A stretch of 64,000 nucleotides of DNA from QHXM01 sp963697975 (GCA_963697975.1 OY969111.1:5022001-5086000); one strand, 5' to 3'; positions 6,726-15,795 are shown, counted from the first letter of the stretch. Notes: a model not told the origin generated them from the letters alone. Program-made: numbers and translations.

Positions 6726-8276
6726 TTGAGAGCGCTCGATCTTGCCATCATCTTCGGCTACCTGATCGGCGTCGTCCTGATCGGCACTTGGTTTGCCCGC
6801 AAACAGGAGACGACGCGCGACTATTTTCTGGGCGACCGGACAGTCCCCTGGTGGGCGATTGCCGCATCCATCGTCGCCACCGAAACATCCACGATTACGT
6901 TTATCTCGGTTCCCGGCATCGCCTTTGCTCGCGGCGGCAATTTTCAATTCCTCCAACTCGTCTTCGGCTACATGCTGGGACGCATTGTTATCTCGCTCCT
7001 CTTCATCCCATCATATTTTCGTGGTGAACTGCTGACGGTTTACCAACTGCTCGAACGACGCTTCGGAGGCCGTATCAAGATGCTGGCAGCATCCCTTTTC
7101 GTGGTGATGCGAAACATCGCCGACGGCATCCGGCTGCTCTTGACGGCATGGGTGCTCGCCGCCGTCTACGTGGCCTTCCAGCCGGGCACGGATCAAGGCA
7201 CGTTGATTGTTCTGTCCGTCATCTTAATCGGCGTCGTGATGATCGTCTTCACCTACTTCGGGGGGATGGAGGCCGTCATCTGGATTGAGGTTGTGCAGCT
7301 TGGCATCTACATCGTCGGCGCAATCGCGGCGGCTGTGGTGATTATCAATTCAACGCCGGGAGGATTGAGCGCGGCGATGGATGTGGGTGGTCAGTTTGGC
7401 AAGTTCAGCCTTTTCGACTTTACGCTCGATTTTACGAAGACCTTTACCTTCTGGGCGGGTCTCATCGGCGGGTGCTTTTTGACGATGAGTACGCACGGGA
7501 CGGATCAATATCTGGTGCAGCGTTATCTCTGTACGGATCGCCCGCGCCGTGCGGCGGCGGCGCTCCTGACGAGCGGCGCTATCGTGCTCGCGCAATTCAT
7601 AGGCTTTCTGTTCATCGGCGTGCTTCTGTTCGCGTTCTATCATCCTTACACTGACGCTGCTTATGCGGCTGCGTCGACAAACGCGAACTTTCCTTTTGCC
7701 GGTGGCGATCAGGTTTTCCCGGACTTCATCACGCAGCATCTCCCGTCCGGACTTTCGGGTCTCGTCGTCGCAGCAATTTTCGCTGCCGCCATGTCTTCGT
7801 CTTTGAACTCGATTGCGGCGACGGCTCTCAACGACCTCTACAAACCTTTCAGGCCAAATCGGAGCGACAAGCATTATTTCAAAGTCTCGCACTGGCTGAC
7901 GCTGCTCTGGGGCGTGGCGCAGATTGGCGTGGCGCTTTTGATGCGTAATCGGAATCGCTCGGCGCTTGATCTTGCTCTGTCGGTTGCGGCGCTCATCAAT
8001 GGCCCGGTGCTGGGCGTCTTTCTCGTCGGCACATTCCTGAGGCGCGTCAGCGAGCCGCCCGCGCTCATCGGCATGGGGGTCAGCATCTCCGTGATGCTCT
8101 ACGTTTATTTAGGAACGAAGATCGCGTGGACGTGGTACGGGGTCATCGGAAGCGGCGTGACGTTTCTGGTGGCTTGGGCGGTGAGTTTTGCTTTCGCGCC
8201 CGCGCCGAAAGATCGCCGCGACGAACTCGCGCCGGGCGGCCCAATCGAAGAACTCTTGCCCGAAGGTGAAGCATGA
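6726..8276 (+). CDS. Sodium:solute symporter (SSS family), probable amino-sugar importer
   Basis: The 516-residue, very hydrophobic protein has about 13 predicted membrane segments and the SSS signature run (RDYFLGDRTVPWWAI, ATETSTITFISVPG, RNIADGIRLLLTA, a long loop, then FAAAMSSSLNSIAATALNDLY). These proteins import sugars, amino acids or organic anions with sodium. Gene order (kinase, murQ, symporter, nagZ, amiE-namZ) suggests it carries MurNAc, GlcNAc or the disaccharide, replacing the MurP phosphotransferase of Bacillus; that is inference. The start appears to be TTG at 6726, since no ATG lies between the repeat element and the first helix. Its last 4 bases overlap nagZ (ATGA), indicating translational coupling. 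Confidence 0.88.
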   Translation: MRALDLAIIFGYLIGVVLIGTWFARKQETTRDYFLGDRTVPWWAIAASIVATETSTITFISVPGIAFARGGNFQFLQLVFGYMLGRIVISLLFIPSYFRGELLTVYQLLERRFGGRIKMLAASLFVVMRNIADGIRLLLTAWVLAAVYVAFQPGTDQGTLIVLSVILIGVVMIVFTYFGGMEAVIWIEVVQLGIYIVGAIAAAVVIINSTPGGLSAAMDVGGQFGKFSLFDFTLDFTKTFTFWAGLIGGCFLTMSTHGTDQYLVQRYLCTDRPRRAAAALLTSGAIVLAQFIGFLFIGVLLFAFYHPYTDAAYAAASTNANFPFAGGDQVFPDFITQHLPSGLSGLVVAAIFAAAMSSSLNSIAATALNDLYKPFRPNRSDKHYFKVSHWLTLLWGVAQIGVALLMRNRNRSALDLALSVAALINGPVLGVFLVGTFLRRVSEPPALIGMGVSISVMLYVYLGTKIAWTWYGVIGSGVTFLVAWAVSFAFAPAPKDRRDELAPGGPIEELLPEGEA

Positions 8277-10231
8277 AGATGAAACAAACCCGCGCCGTTG
8301 CTCTGCTCATTACTTTGACGCTGTTGCTCGCGCCACTGAGAACAGTGGTCAGTGGTCAGTGGTCAGTGGTCAATAAGAAGAGCGCGACAATCGGCACAGG
8401 GTCTTTGCTTTTAACTGACCACCGGCCACTGACCCCTGACCATTTTCCCCGTCGCCCATCAAAGGATGCTTTGAAGTGGGCGGACGCGGAATTGAAGAAG
8501 ATGTCGCTGGATGAAAAGCTCGGTCAGCTTATCTCCATCGGCGTCAATGCGACCTTTCTCAATCGTGAGAGTGATGCTTACAAGGCTCTGCGTCGTCAGG
8601 TGGAAGAGAATCACATCGGCGGTATCATTTTGTTTGGCAGCCCGGTCTATGAATCGGCCATCCTCGTTAATCGTATGCAGAGCCAGGCGCGCCGCCCGCT
8701 GCTCATCTCGGCTGACCTTGAGCGAGGCGCGGGGATGCGTTTTTACGATACGTCAGACTTCGGATGGGTGATGGCGACGGGCGCGACCGGCAATCCTGAT
8801 TACGCCCGGCGGATGGGCGAGATTACCGCAATGGAAGCTCGCGCGCTCGGCATTCAACAAATCCTCGCTCCCGTCGCCGACGTTAATAACAACGCCGCCA
8901 ATCCTGTCATCAACGTTCGCTCATACGGCGAAGACCCTGTGGAGGTCGGACGCTACGTCGCCGCGTTCGTGAAGGGTGCGCAGGATAAAGGCGTGATCGC
9001 AACGGCCAAACATTTTCCGGGACATGGTAACACCGCTATAGATTCTCATCGCGGTTTACCAGCGCTGGATTTCTCGCTCGCGGAACTCAAGAGCACGGAA
9101 CTCGTTCCATTCCGCGCTTCCGTTGATGCGGGCATCGGCTCGGTGATGGTCGCACACATCGGAGTCCCGAAGATTGATCCGACGCAGATTACGCCCCTGC
9201 CAAAAAAAGACAACAGCAGCAAACCAAGCTACGCAGACAAGGAAGTCATTGTCGAGAACGCGACAACCCCCGCCACGCTCTCTCCGGCGCTGACCGGTTT
9301 GCTCCGAAGCGAACTCGGTTTCGATGGCTTAATCGTCACCGACGCGATGGATATGAGCGGGCTGACCATCTACTTCAAACAGGATGAAGCCGCCGTGCGC
9401 GCCGTGCTTGCCGGTGCGGACATGTTGCTCAAGCCCGAGGGGGCAGACGCGACGTTGCCGATACGCGGTCTGCGCGAGGCCGTGCGCAACGGAAGAATCA
9501 CGGAGAAGAGAATTGACGAATCCGCGCGGCGCATTCTCGCCGCCAAGTACGACCTGGGACTGGTTAAACAGCGTCTCGTTTCGATTGACGAGATAGACCG
9601 CGCCGTCAACACGCGCGAAGCGTTGCAACTGGCGCGCGAGATTGCCGAACATGCCATCACGCTCGTCCGCAACGATGCGCGACTCGTGCCGCTGAACAAT
9701 CTGCGCCCCGATGCGCGCATCTTTAATCTCGTCATCACCAACGGCGACGACCGAAACGTGGTCGCTAATTCTTTCGTCGCGGCGATGGGGCGTGGAGGGC
9801 GGCGCTTCGAGACTGTCGTGTTGGACGAGCGTTCGTCCGAGACGGACGTGCTGAAGGCGCTCGAACGCGCACAAGGGGCTGATCTAGTCATCGCTTCGCT
9901 CTACGGGCGCGTCCGGACGGGGCAATCCAGCAGCATTGGCTTGCCCGATCCCGGCGTTCGCGCTCTCAATGCGCTGCTTGGCCGCGACGCTCCCGTCGTC
10001 GGCATCAGCTTTGGCAATCCGTATCTCCTGCAAAACTTTCCAACGATGAAGACGTATGTCGTCGCCTATGGAGATATGCCCGCTCTGCAACAGGCGACGG
10101 CGCGCGCCCTGCTCGGCGAGTCGGACATCACCGGAAGGTTGCCCATTACGCTGCCTTCGCTCTACGCGCGTGGAACGGGAATCCAGATGAAAGCGGTTGA
10201 GAAGCGGACGGCGGAGCTTATCAATAAATGA
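8273..10231 (+). CDS. nagZ: Exported beta-N-acetylhexosaminidase, GH3 (NagZ, two-domain type)
   Basis: The 652-residue protein begins with a signal peptide (MKMKQTRAVALLITLTLLL). Residues about 65-430 form the GH3 barrel. KHFPGHG at 246-252 with D257-S-H259 is the Asp-His acid/base dyad loop of NagZ enzymes, and D357 in VTDAMDMSG is the nucleophile. A second alpha/beta domain follows, as in the secreted Bacillus enzyme. NagZ removes non-reducing GlcNAc from muropeptides. Residues about 24-57, between signal peptide and catalytic domain, are encoded by a heptamer-unit inverted repeat inserted in frame (VVSGQWSVV and LTDHRPLT); they match nothing expected in the family. The start overlaps the symporter stop and the 3' end overlaps the next gene by 4 bp. 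Confidence 0.92.
   Translation: MKMKQTRAVALLITLTLLLAPLRTVVSGQWSVVNKKSATIGTGSLLLTDHRPLTPDHFPRRPSKDALKWADAELKKMSLDEKLGQLISIGVNATFLNRESDAYKALRRQVEENHIGGIILFGSPVYESAILVNRMQSQARRPLLISADLERGAGMRFYDTSDFGWVMATGATGNPDYARRMGEITAMEARALGIQQILAPVADVNNNAANPVINVRSYGEDPVEVGRYVAAFVKGAQDKGVIATAKHFPGHGNTAIDSHRGLPALDFSLAELKSTELVPFRASVDAGIGSVMVAHIGVPKIDPTQITPLPKKDNSSKPSYADKEVIVENATTPATLSPALTGLLRSELGFDGLIVTDAMDMSGLTIYFKQDEAAVRAVLAGADMLLKPEGADATLPIRGLREAVRNGRITEKRIDESARRILAAKYDLGLVKQRLVSIDEIDRAVNTREALQLAREIAEHAITLVRNDARLVPLNNLRPDARIFNLVITNGDDRNVVANSFVAAMGRGGRRFETVVLDERSSETDVLKALERAQGADLVIASLYGRVRTGQSSSIGLPDPGVRALNALLGRDAPVVGISFGNPYLLQNFPTMKTYVVAYGDMPALQQATARALLGESDITGRLPITLPSLYARGTGIQMKAVEKRTAELINK
8344..8443. repeat. 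Heptamer-unit inverted repeat (AGTGGTC type) inside nagZ
   Basis: Four tandem AGTGGTC units (8344-8374) face reverse-complement units (8412-8443; ACTGACC, ACCGGCC, ACTGACC) across a loop of about 37 bases. The element is read in frame as part of nagZ. The same subtype occurs in frame in glcDE at 34761-34887 and yields nearly the same peptides there. Confidence 0.85.
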
Positions 10232-12774
10232 TTTTATCCCGCTTCATTCATCAACGCCGCACCCTTTCTTCAGCGTCTGCACGTCTGCGCGTCTACGCGG
10301 CTCTTTTACTGCTGACGCTCTCGCTTCAAACCTTCGCCGTTAACTTACCTGTTGCTGCGCCCAGAACCGTCGGGATGTCTGCCAGAAATCTCTCGTACAT
10401 TGACCGCGCTGTTGCAGACTCGATTGCGAAGCGCGAGTTGCCGGGCGCGGTCGTTCTGGTCGCGCGTCGCGGGCGCGTCGTCTGGCGCAAGGCTTACGGC
10501 GCGCGCGCCGTCTTACCGCAACGCGAGTCTATGACCACTGACACCATCTTCGATCTGGCGAGTTTGACGAAAGTCGTCGCCACGACGACGAGCGTGATGA
10601 TTCTCGTCGAGCGTGGTCAATTGCGCTTGAGCGATCCGGTCTCGTTGTATCTCCCGGAGTTGAAAGGAGAGTCCAGAGAAAACATCACCATCGAGCAGTT
10701 GATGACGCATCGCGCGGGCTACGCGCCGGATTTTGATTTGCGCGAGAAGTGGAGCGGATACGACGAGGCGATGAAGCGATTGGCGGATGAGCCTTTGCGA
10801 AACGCGCCGGACACGCGATTTGTCTATAGCGACATCGGCTACATCGCGCTCGGCGAGGTTGTGCATCGCGTCAGCGGAATGACGTTGGACGAGTTCGCGC
10901 GCAAAAACATCTTCGAGCCTTTGAGAATGCGTGACACTGATTTTCATAAATTTGATGAGATTCTTCCTTCGTCTCAACAATCACCGCGTAACGCCTATTC
11001 GACCTGGCAGCGTAGCGCGCCCACCGAGACGTGGGACGCGGCTGGCAGTTATCTGGGAGGAATCGGAGACAAAACTGCTAAGGGTGAACAATGGCTGCGC
11101 GGCGCAGTCCATGATCCGACGGCTTATCGCATGGGAGGTGTCGCGGGTCATGCCGGGCTGTTTTCGACCGCCGACGATCTGGCTATCTTCTGCCAGATGA
11201 TTATGAACGGCGGCGAGTACAGAGGCGTTCGCATCCTGAGTCCGATGAGCGTGGCGATGATGACGAGGCCACGCACGGTGACGGACGCTGGTGCTGCGCG
11301 CGGGCTTGGCTGGGATATTGCCAGCAGCTTTTCGACCAATCGCGGCGATCTGTTTCCACTCGGCTCGTTCGGCCACACAGGGTTCACGGGCACATCGCTC
11401 TGGCTTGATCCGGCGAGCGAAACTTTCGTCGTCTTTCTGAGTAACCGTGTCCACCCGGACGGCAAAGGCGATGTCGCATCGTTGCGTGGTCGAGTTGCTT
11501 CAATCGTCGCCTCTTCGATTACGGACACGTCGGTTGAGCAGGCGCGTGCGGAATCCGCGCGCTTCGCTTCGGAACTGTTGACCGGAGTTGCGCGCCTTTC
11601 GAGCCGGGCGAATACGACGACGAGTTTAGACCCGCCCGCAGACGCGGAAGTCCTGACGGGGATTGACGTGCTTGAGCGTGACAATTTCAAGCAACTTGCG
11701 GGGATGCGCGTCGGGCTAGTGACGAATCACACGGGGCGCAATCGCGCAGGCCGCCAGACGATTGACGTGCTGCATAAAGCTCAGGGCGTCAAACTCGTCG
11801 CGCTCTTTTCGCCTGAGCATGGAATCCGGGGACTGGTGGACGATAAAGTCTCGGACTCGAAAGATGAGCAGACTGGCCTTCCCATTTACTCGCTCTACGG
11901 CGAGACTCGCCGCCCGAAGCCTGAGCAGTTGAAAGACCTCGATGCGTTGGTCTTCGACATTCAAGACATCGGAGCGCGCTTCTATACCTATATCTCGACG
12001 CTCGGTTACGTGATGGAGGAAGCTGCGCGAGCGCGCCTGCCCGTGTTTGTCCTCGACCGCCCGAATCCAATCGGCGGTGTTGACGTGGAAGGCCCCGTCG
12101 CTGACGCCGACAAGCTTTCCTTCATCGCTTATCACACCATTCCTGTGCGGCACGGCATGACCATCGGCGAACTGGCACGACTCTTCAACGAGGAGCGAAA
12201 GATTAACTGTGATCTGCGCGTCGTCAAGATGGAAAACTGGCGGCGTGGAATGTGGCTCGACGCGACGAATCTCACGTGGGTGAATCCCTCGCCAAATATG
12301 CGAAGCCTCGTGGAAGCAACGCTCTATCCGGGCATCGGCTTGCTTGAGACGACGAATCTTTCCGTCGGGCGCGGCACGGACACGCCCTTTGAAATCATCG
12401 GCGCTCCGTGGCTCGACGGCCAGCGTCTCGCCAGCCACCTGAATAGTCGAAAAATCGCGGGCGTGCGCTTCGTCCCGGTTCGCTTTACACCGAAGGCTTC
12501 CGTCTTCAAGAATGAAGAGTGCGGCGGCGTCAATTTTATCGTCACTGATCGCTCGCGCTTTCGCCCCCTTCAGGCCGGTTTGGAAATCGCCCTCGCGCTC
12601 AGAAAGCTTTATCCGGCGCAATGGGAAGTAGAAAAGTATGCGCGGCTGCTCGTTAACGCCGAAACTCTTGAAGCCGTGAAGCGTGCTGACGAGCCGGAGG
12701 AAATCATGCGCCTGTGGACGGAAAAGCTCACAGAGTTTCGTCGCGCCCGCGCTCGCGCATTGCTTTACAGGTAA
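10228..12774 (+). CDS. Fusion: AmiE-like serine hydrolase + NamZ-like exo-muramidase (GH171/DUF1343)
   Basis: This 848-residue exported protein joins two salvage enzymes. After a signal segment (about residues 1-38), a class C beta-lactamase-fold hydrolase spans about 45-420 with SLTK (S112-K115), YSD (Y200) in place of YxN and HTG (H383) in place of KTG. From about 471 to the end is DUF1343: SPEHG (528-532), DIQDIGARFYTY, DRPNPIGG, HGMTIGEL, SPNMRS and VGRGTDTPFE. In Bacillus subtilis these are separate neighbouring genes beside nagZ: AmiE removes stem peptides from MurNAc and NamZ releases MurNAc from chain ends. The fusion starts inside the nagZ stop (ATGA overlap), so all three exo-enzymes would be made together. 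The roles of the two halves are inferred from family and context. Confidence 0.9.
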   Translation: MILSRFIHQRRTLSSASARLRVYAALLLLTLSLQTFAVNLPVAAPRTVGMSARNLSYIDRAVADSIAKRELPGAVVLVARRGRVVWRKAYGARAVLPQRESMTTDTIFDLASLTKVVATTTSVMILVERGQLRLSDPVSLYLPELKGESRENITIEQLMTHRAGYAPDFDLREKWSGYDEAMKRLADEPLRNAPDTRFVYSDIGYIALGEVVHRVSGMTLDEFARKNIFEPLRMRDTDFHKFDEILPSSQQSPRNAYSTWQRSAPTETWDAAGSYLGGIGDKTAKGEQWLRGAVHDPTAYRMGGVAGHAGLFSTADDLAIFCQMIMNGGEYRGVRILSPMSVAMMTRPRTVTDAGAARGLGWDIASSFSTNRGDLFPLGSFGHTGFTGTSLWLDPASETFVVFLSNRVHPDGKGDVASLRGRVASIVASSITDTSVEQARAESARFASELLTGVARLSSRANTTTSLDPPADAEVLTGIDVLERDNFKQLAGMRVGLVTNHTGRNRAGRQTIDVLHKAQGVKLVALFSPEHGIRGLVDDKVSDSKDEQTGLPIYSLYGETRRPKPEQLKDLDALVFDIQDIGARFYTYISTLGYVMEEAARARLPVFVLDRPNPIGGVDVEGPVADADKLSFIAYHTIPVRHGMTIGELARLFNEERKINCDLRVVKMENWRRGMWLDATNLTWVNPSPNMRSLVEATLYPGIGLLETTNLSVGRGTDTPFEIIGAPWLDGQRLASHLNSRKIAGVRFVPVRFTPKASVFKNEECGGVNFIVTDRSRFRPLQAGLEIALALRKLYPAQWEVEKYARLLVNAETLEAVKRADEPEEIMRLWTEKLTEFRRARARALLYR

Positions 12775-12794
12775 TCTCCGAACAGTTGTATAAT
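12764..12794 (+). promoter_or_regulatory. Possible sigma-70 promoter for the nuclease gene
   Basis: A consensus TATAAT at 12789-12794 is preceded by TTTACA at 12764-12769. The 19-base spacer is longer than ideal, so only the -10 is convincing. It lies about 110 bases upstream of the nuclease ATG, just after the fusion gene ends. Confidence 0.35.
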
Positions 12795-12906
12795 CCGGCG
12801 CGACCGGTGCAGCACCCTGCCGCTTCCGCACCCTTTGAAGCGAGCCAAAACAGATTCTTCTAAACGCCATTTGCGTTCTCGCCGCAAACCCACAAGGAGA
12901 AAACTT

Positions 12907-13857
12907 ATGCGTAAAGGATTAATGGGTCTGACTCTCATCGTGGCACTACTGAGTTCCCAAAGCGCCGCATTGGCCTGGGATGACACAGGGCACATGGTAG
13001 TGGCGTACATTGCTTACAGCCGACTGACACCTGCCGCCAAAGCGCGCGTTGATAAGCTGTTGATCCCACCACCATTCCCGCCCGGCGTGAAGTATCCTTA
13101 TCGAGGGTTTGTCTTTTATTGTGATCGAAACTATGACCCCGTGATGATAGCCAACTGGATGGATGACCTCAGAGACAATTCACTGAGCGATCCGCTCAAG
13201 CCCTGGCATTTCATTAACTTTAATCCGATCTTCGACGGCATCCCGAAAAAAGTAATTAAGCCGGACACGGAAAACGTCTTGAAGCGGGTTGACTGGAGTC
13301 TGGCAATGTTAGAGGCGGGGAAAAACTTCGAGAAAACTTCCACCAAAGACGACGACAAGGCCAGCGCGGAATTCCTCGGATACCTGATACACCTTGTCGG
13401 TGATATGCATCAGCCATTGCATTGCACGACGCGCTACTCGAAGTCGCACCCGAACGGAGACGCGGGCGGCAATCAATTCCCGATTGACGCGCCCCGCGCT
13501 AAAAATCTCCATTCATTTTGGGACGCCGCAGGCGGTTTGTTTGACTTTGACAAGGTCAAGCGCCCGCCCGAAGGAGAGCTTGAAGATCAGCAGAAGAAGA
13601 TCAGGGAATACGCAACTATGGTGATGGAAGCATTCCCGGCGGATGACAATCCCGGATGGAAGAAGACGATGCTCCCCAGCCGTTGGGTCAAAGAAAGCAA
13701 CGACGACGCCAGAGCTTTCGGCTTCAGCGGCATCACAGAAGGCGCGAAGCCTTCCAAGCCTTACACCACCAAAGCGCAGGAGGTGGCCAGCAGGCGTTTG
13801 GCCTTTGCCGGTTACAGGCTCGCCGAATTAATGAACAGGATTTACGGCAAGCCATGA
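12907..13857 (+). CDS. Secreted S1/P1-type nuclease
   Basis: The 316-residue protein has a signal peptide ending ALA just before Trp24; in P1 nuclease the mature N-terminal Trp is itself a zinc ligand, so the predicted cleavage is meaningful. Other expected ligands are visible in order: GH in DDTGHMV, NWMDD, PWHFIN, HLVGDMHQPLH and NLHSFWD. The family makes trinuclear-zinc enzymes that degrade single-stranded DNA and RNA and remove 3'-phosphates. The start at 12907 has AAGGAGAAAAC directly upstream; longer in-frame starts would spoil the signal peptide. It is followed by a strong terminator. It probably scavenges nucleic acid outside the cytoplasm. Confidence 0.92.
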   Translation: MRKGLMGLTLIVALLSSQSAALAWDDTGHMVVAYIAYSRLTPAAKARVDKLLIPPPFPPGVKYPYRGFVFYCDRNYDPVMIANWMDDLRDNSLSDPLKPWHFINFNPIFDGIPKKVIKPDTENVLKRVDWSLAMLEAGKNFEKTSTKDDDKASAEFLGYLIHLVGDMHQPLHCTTRYSKSHPNGDAGGNQFPIDAPRAKNLHSFWDAAGGLFDFDKVKRPPEGELEDQQKKIREYATMVMEAFPADDNPGWKKTMLPSRWVKESNDDARAFGFSGITEGAKPSKPYTTKAQEVASRRLAFAGYRLAELMNRIYGKP

Positions 13858-13899
13858 CGTGGAATCAGCCACGAAGTATCAACTTGTGTAGAGGTTTGA

Positions 13900-13935
13900 A
13901 AGAAGAAAGGCTTCGCGGGTGGAGCCTTTCTTCTT
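13900..13935. terminator. Intrinsic terminator after the nuclease gene
   Basis: The perfect arms AAGAAGAAAGGCT (13900-13912) and AGCCTTTCTTCTT (13923-13935) enclose a 10-base loop. The stem is A/T-rich at its base and ends in a T-rich run. Confidence 0.7.
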
Positions 13936-13970
13936 TATGCTATGAGCGCGAACGCGCTCATAGCATAAAG
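13933..13970. repeat. Perfect 18-bp palindrome with 2-bp spacer
   Basis: CTTTATGCTATGAGCGCG (13933-13950), AA, then its exact reverse complement (13953-13970). It overlaps the 3' side of the preceding terminator and lies just before pabB. It may be a second terminator, a cruciform or a protein-binding site. Confidence 0.7.
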
Positions 13971-13987
13971 AGTCGGCTTGAAATGAG

Positions 13988-15427
13988 ATGCAAAGTGTTC
14001 CTGAGACAAAAAAGAGAGCGGTGACGCCGACAGTTCGCAATATATCCCTTTCGGCGGATGATGCTCTACGCGCTCTGCTCTCCCTGTCTCCGCATCGGCG
14101 GTTGAGTCTGCTCGATAGCTGCGGCGCGCGTGAGCCGTCCGGGCGTTTCCTCATCGCGGGTTTTGACCCTTTTGAAATTATCGAAACGCGCGGGGCCGAG
14201 ATGCGGTGCGAGTTGCGCGGTGAAGATGATGAGCGTGTCACGAATAGTAATGCGCTTGACGCACTGGATGAACTTCTTGCCGAATACCGCGTCCAATCTC
14301 TGTTGCCGGAACACTTGCCTGCTGCCGGGGCGTGTATCGCAACCTTCTCCTACGAATTTGCTCATCGTCTTGAGCGACTGCATCTGAAGTCTGCGCCGCG
14401 CATCTCGGACGAGGCTGATGTGGTTCTGTCTTTCTATGACACGCTTGTCATTCATGATTACCGGAGCGGCGAAACTCAGATTGTAACTGTCGGAGACCCG
14501 CGAAGATTAGACGAGACATCAGAGGCTCTTGCTGAAGCGCTCGCTTCCATAGGAAAGAATCACGCCGCGCCGCTATCTGCCGTCGATGACGTGTCCTCTA
14601 ACGTCACGCGTGACGAATATCTCGCGGCGGTTGATGAGATTAAAGAGCGTATCGCCGCTGGAGATATTTATCAGGCGAATCTCACACAGCGATTCAGTTG
14701 CACGCTCTCAGCTGAATCGAGGCCGGAGGATGTCTTCCTGCGTCTGCGCCGCGACCACCCGGCTTCGTTCGCTGCTTTCATACGCCGCCGTGAAGATGTC
14801 GTCGTCAGCGCTTCGCCTGAAAGATTCCTGCGCGTGAAAGCGCAAGACGATCAGCGCTCAGTCGAAGCTTGGCCAATCAAGGGGACGCGCCCGCGCGGGT
14901 GCAGCCGTGAAGAAGATCTGAAACTGCGCGCAGAGTTGTTGACGAGCGAAAAGGATCGAGCGGAGAACATTATGATCGTTGATTTGCTCAGAAACGATCT
15001 GGGGCGCGTTTGTCGTTATGGCTCAATCGAGGTCGCAGAGCTTTGCGCGCTCGAAGAGCATCCGACGCTCTTTCATCTCGTCTCGAAGGTGCGAGGGATT
15101 CTGCGCGATGAGGTGACGGCGGGCGATCTCCTGCGCGCAGCTTTCCCGTGCGGCTCTATCACGGGCGCCCCGAAGATTCGCGCGATGGAGATTATCGCTG
15201 AGACTGAGACCGAGCCTCGCGGACTCTCTATGGGGGCTATCGGATATTTTTCTTTTGACGGCTCGCTTGATCTCAATGTCGCCATCCGCACGATGGTGAT
15301 ACGCGACCATGTGGCGCGCTTCAACGTCGGCGGGGGCATCGTCGCCGATAGTTGCCCCTCGCTTGAGTATGAAGAATCGCTCGTCAAGGCGCGTGCGCTG
15401 CTCGGCGCTCTCGGAGTCGAAAATTAA
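13988..15427 (+). CDS. pabB: Aminodeoxychorismate synthase component I
   Basis: The 479-residue chorismate-binding enzyme carries the full C-terminal signature series: ERFLRV, PIKGTRPRG, DRAENIMIVDLLRNDLGR, FPCGSITGAPKIRAMEII and NVGGGIVADS. Lys298 in PIKGT is the PabB-specific residue; anthranilate synthases have Ala there, so p-aminobenzoate (folate) synthesis is the better call than TrpE. The N-terminal half is the usual divergent domain. No glutaminase partner (PabA) or lyase (PabC) is adjacent. The start at 13988 is uncertain because no Shine-Dalgarno is evident. Its mRNA leader would include the 13933-13970 palindrome if transcription begins upstream. Confidence 0.9.
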   Translation: MQSVPETKKRAVTPTVRNISLSADDALRALLSLSPHRRLSLLDSCGAREPSGRFLIAGFDPFEIIETRGAEMRCELRGEDDERVTNSNALDALDELLAEYRVQSLLPEHLPAAGACIATFSYEFAHRLERLHLKSAPRISDEADVVLSFYDTLVIHDYRSGETQIVTVGDPRRLDETSEALAEALASIGKNHAAPLSAVDDVSSNVTRDEYLAAVDEIKERIAAGDIYQANLTQRFSCTLSAESRPEDVFLRLRRDHPASFAAFIRRREDVVVSASPERFLRVKAQDDQRSVEAWPIKGTRPRGCSREEDLKLRAELLTSEKDRAENIMIVDLLRNDLGRVCRYGSIEVAELCALEEHPTLFHLVSKVRGILRDEVTAGDLLRAAFPCGSITGAPKIRAMEIIAETETEPRGLSMGAIGYFSFDGSLDLNVAIRTMVIRDHVARFNVGGGIVADSCPSLEYEESLVKARALLGALGVEN

Positions 15428-15795
15428 ATTGCAGTTTGTCGAGAAGCGGCGTGAACAGGCGGAGAAGGCTTTCCCAACAATAGAAAATGGTATCAACGAT
15501 GCTTATTTCTGTGATAAAATCTTTTAGCTTTCATTATTGGCCGTGAAGAATCTAAAATAGTCCTGAATTCGCAGAAAAGCTTTAATCCAGTTCCTTAGTC
15601 GTCATTACCACTAAAACTTATCCCGGGGCAAGACTTCGATCTTTGTGCTGTGGTCTTTCAACTAGGAAGACGATTGCGTGCACTGATAGTTCCCTCTACA
15701 GATAAAAGAGGCAACCGGAAAATCTAACTGCTCTCTCTCAGGGAGAGCTTTATTCCGTAGTGCCCAGGACCATACTCGAAAACAGGAGCGAGAAC
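15428..15795. other. Intergenic region between pabB and the first TonB receptor, with operator copy 2
   Basis: This 368-bp stretch has no convincing gene. It contains the second copy of GATAAAATCTTTTAG (15513-15527), followed by CTTTCATTATTGG. A small hairpin (CTCTCTCAGGGAGAG) sits at 15731-15745, shortly before the receptor's ribosome binding site. It probably holds the receptor promoter and leader. Confidence 0.4.

Noticed and set aside
8340..8445. CRISPR-like array from repeated AGTGGTC units
   Set aside because: Units are 7 bp without spacers and the second half is the reverse complement. There is no leader and no cas gene.
13656..14024. Gene across the nuclease end and terminator
   Set aside because: It overlaps a well-supported nuclease in another frame and runs through a terminator and palindrome.
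13988..15427. Anthranilate synthase component I (TrpE)
   Set aside because: Lys in PIKGT marks PabB; TrpE has Ala at that position. No trp genes are nearby.
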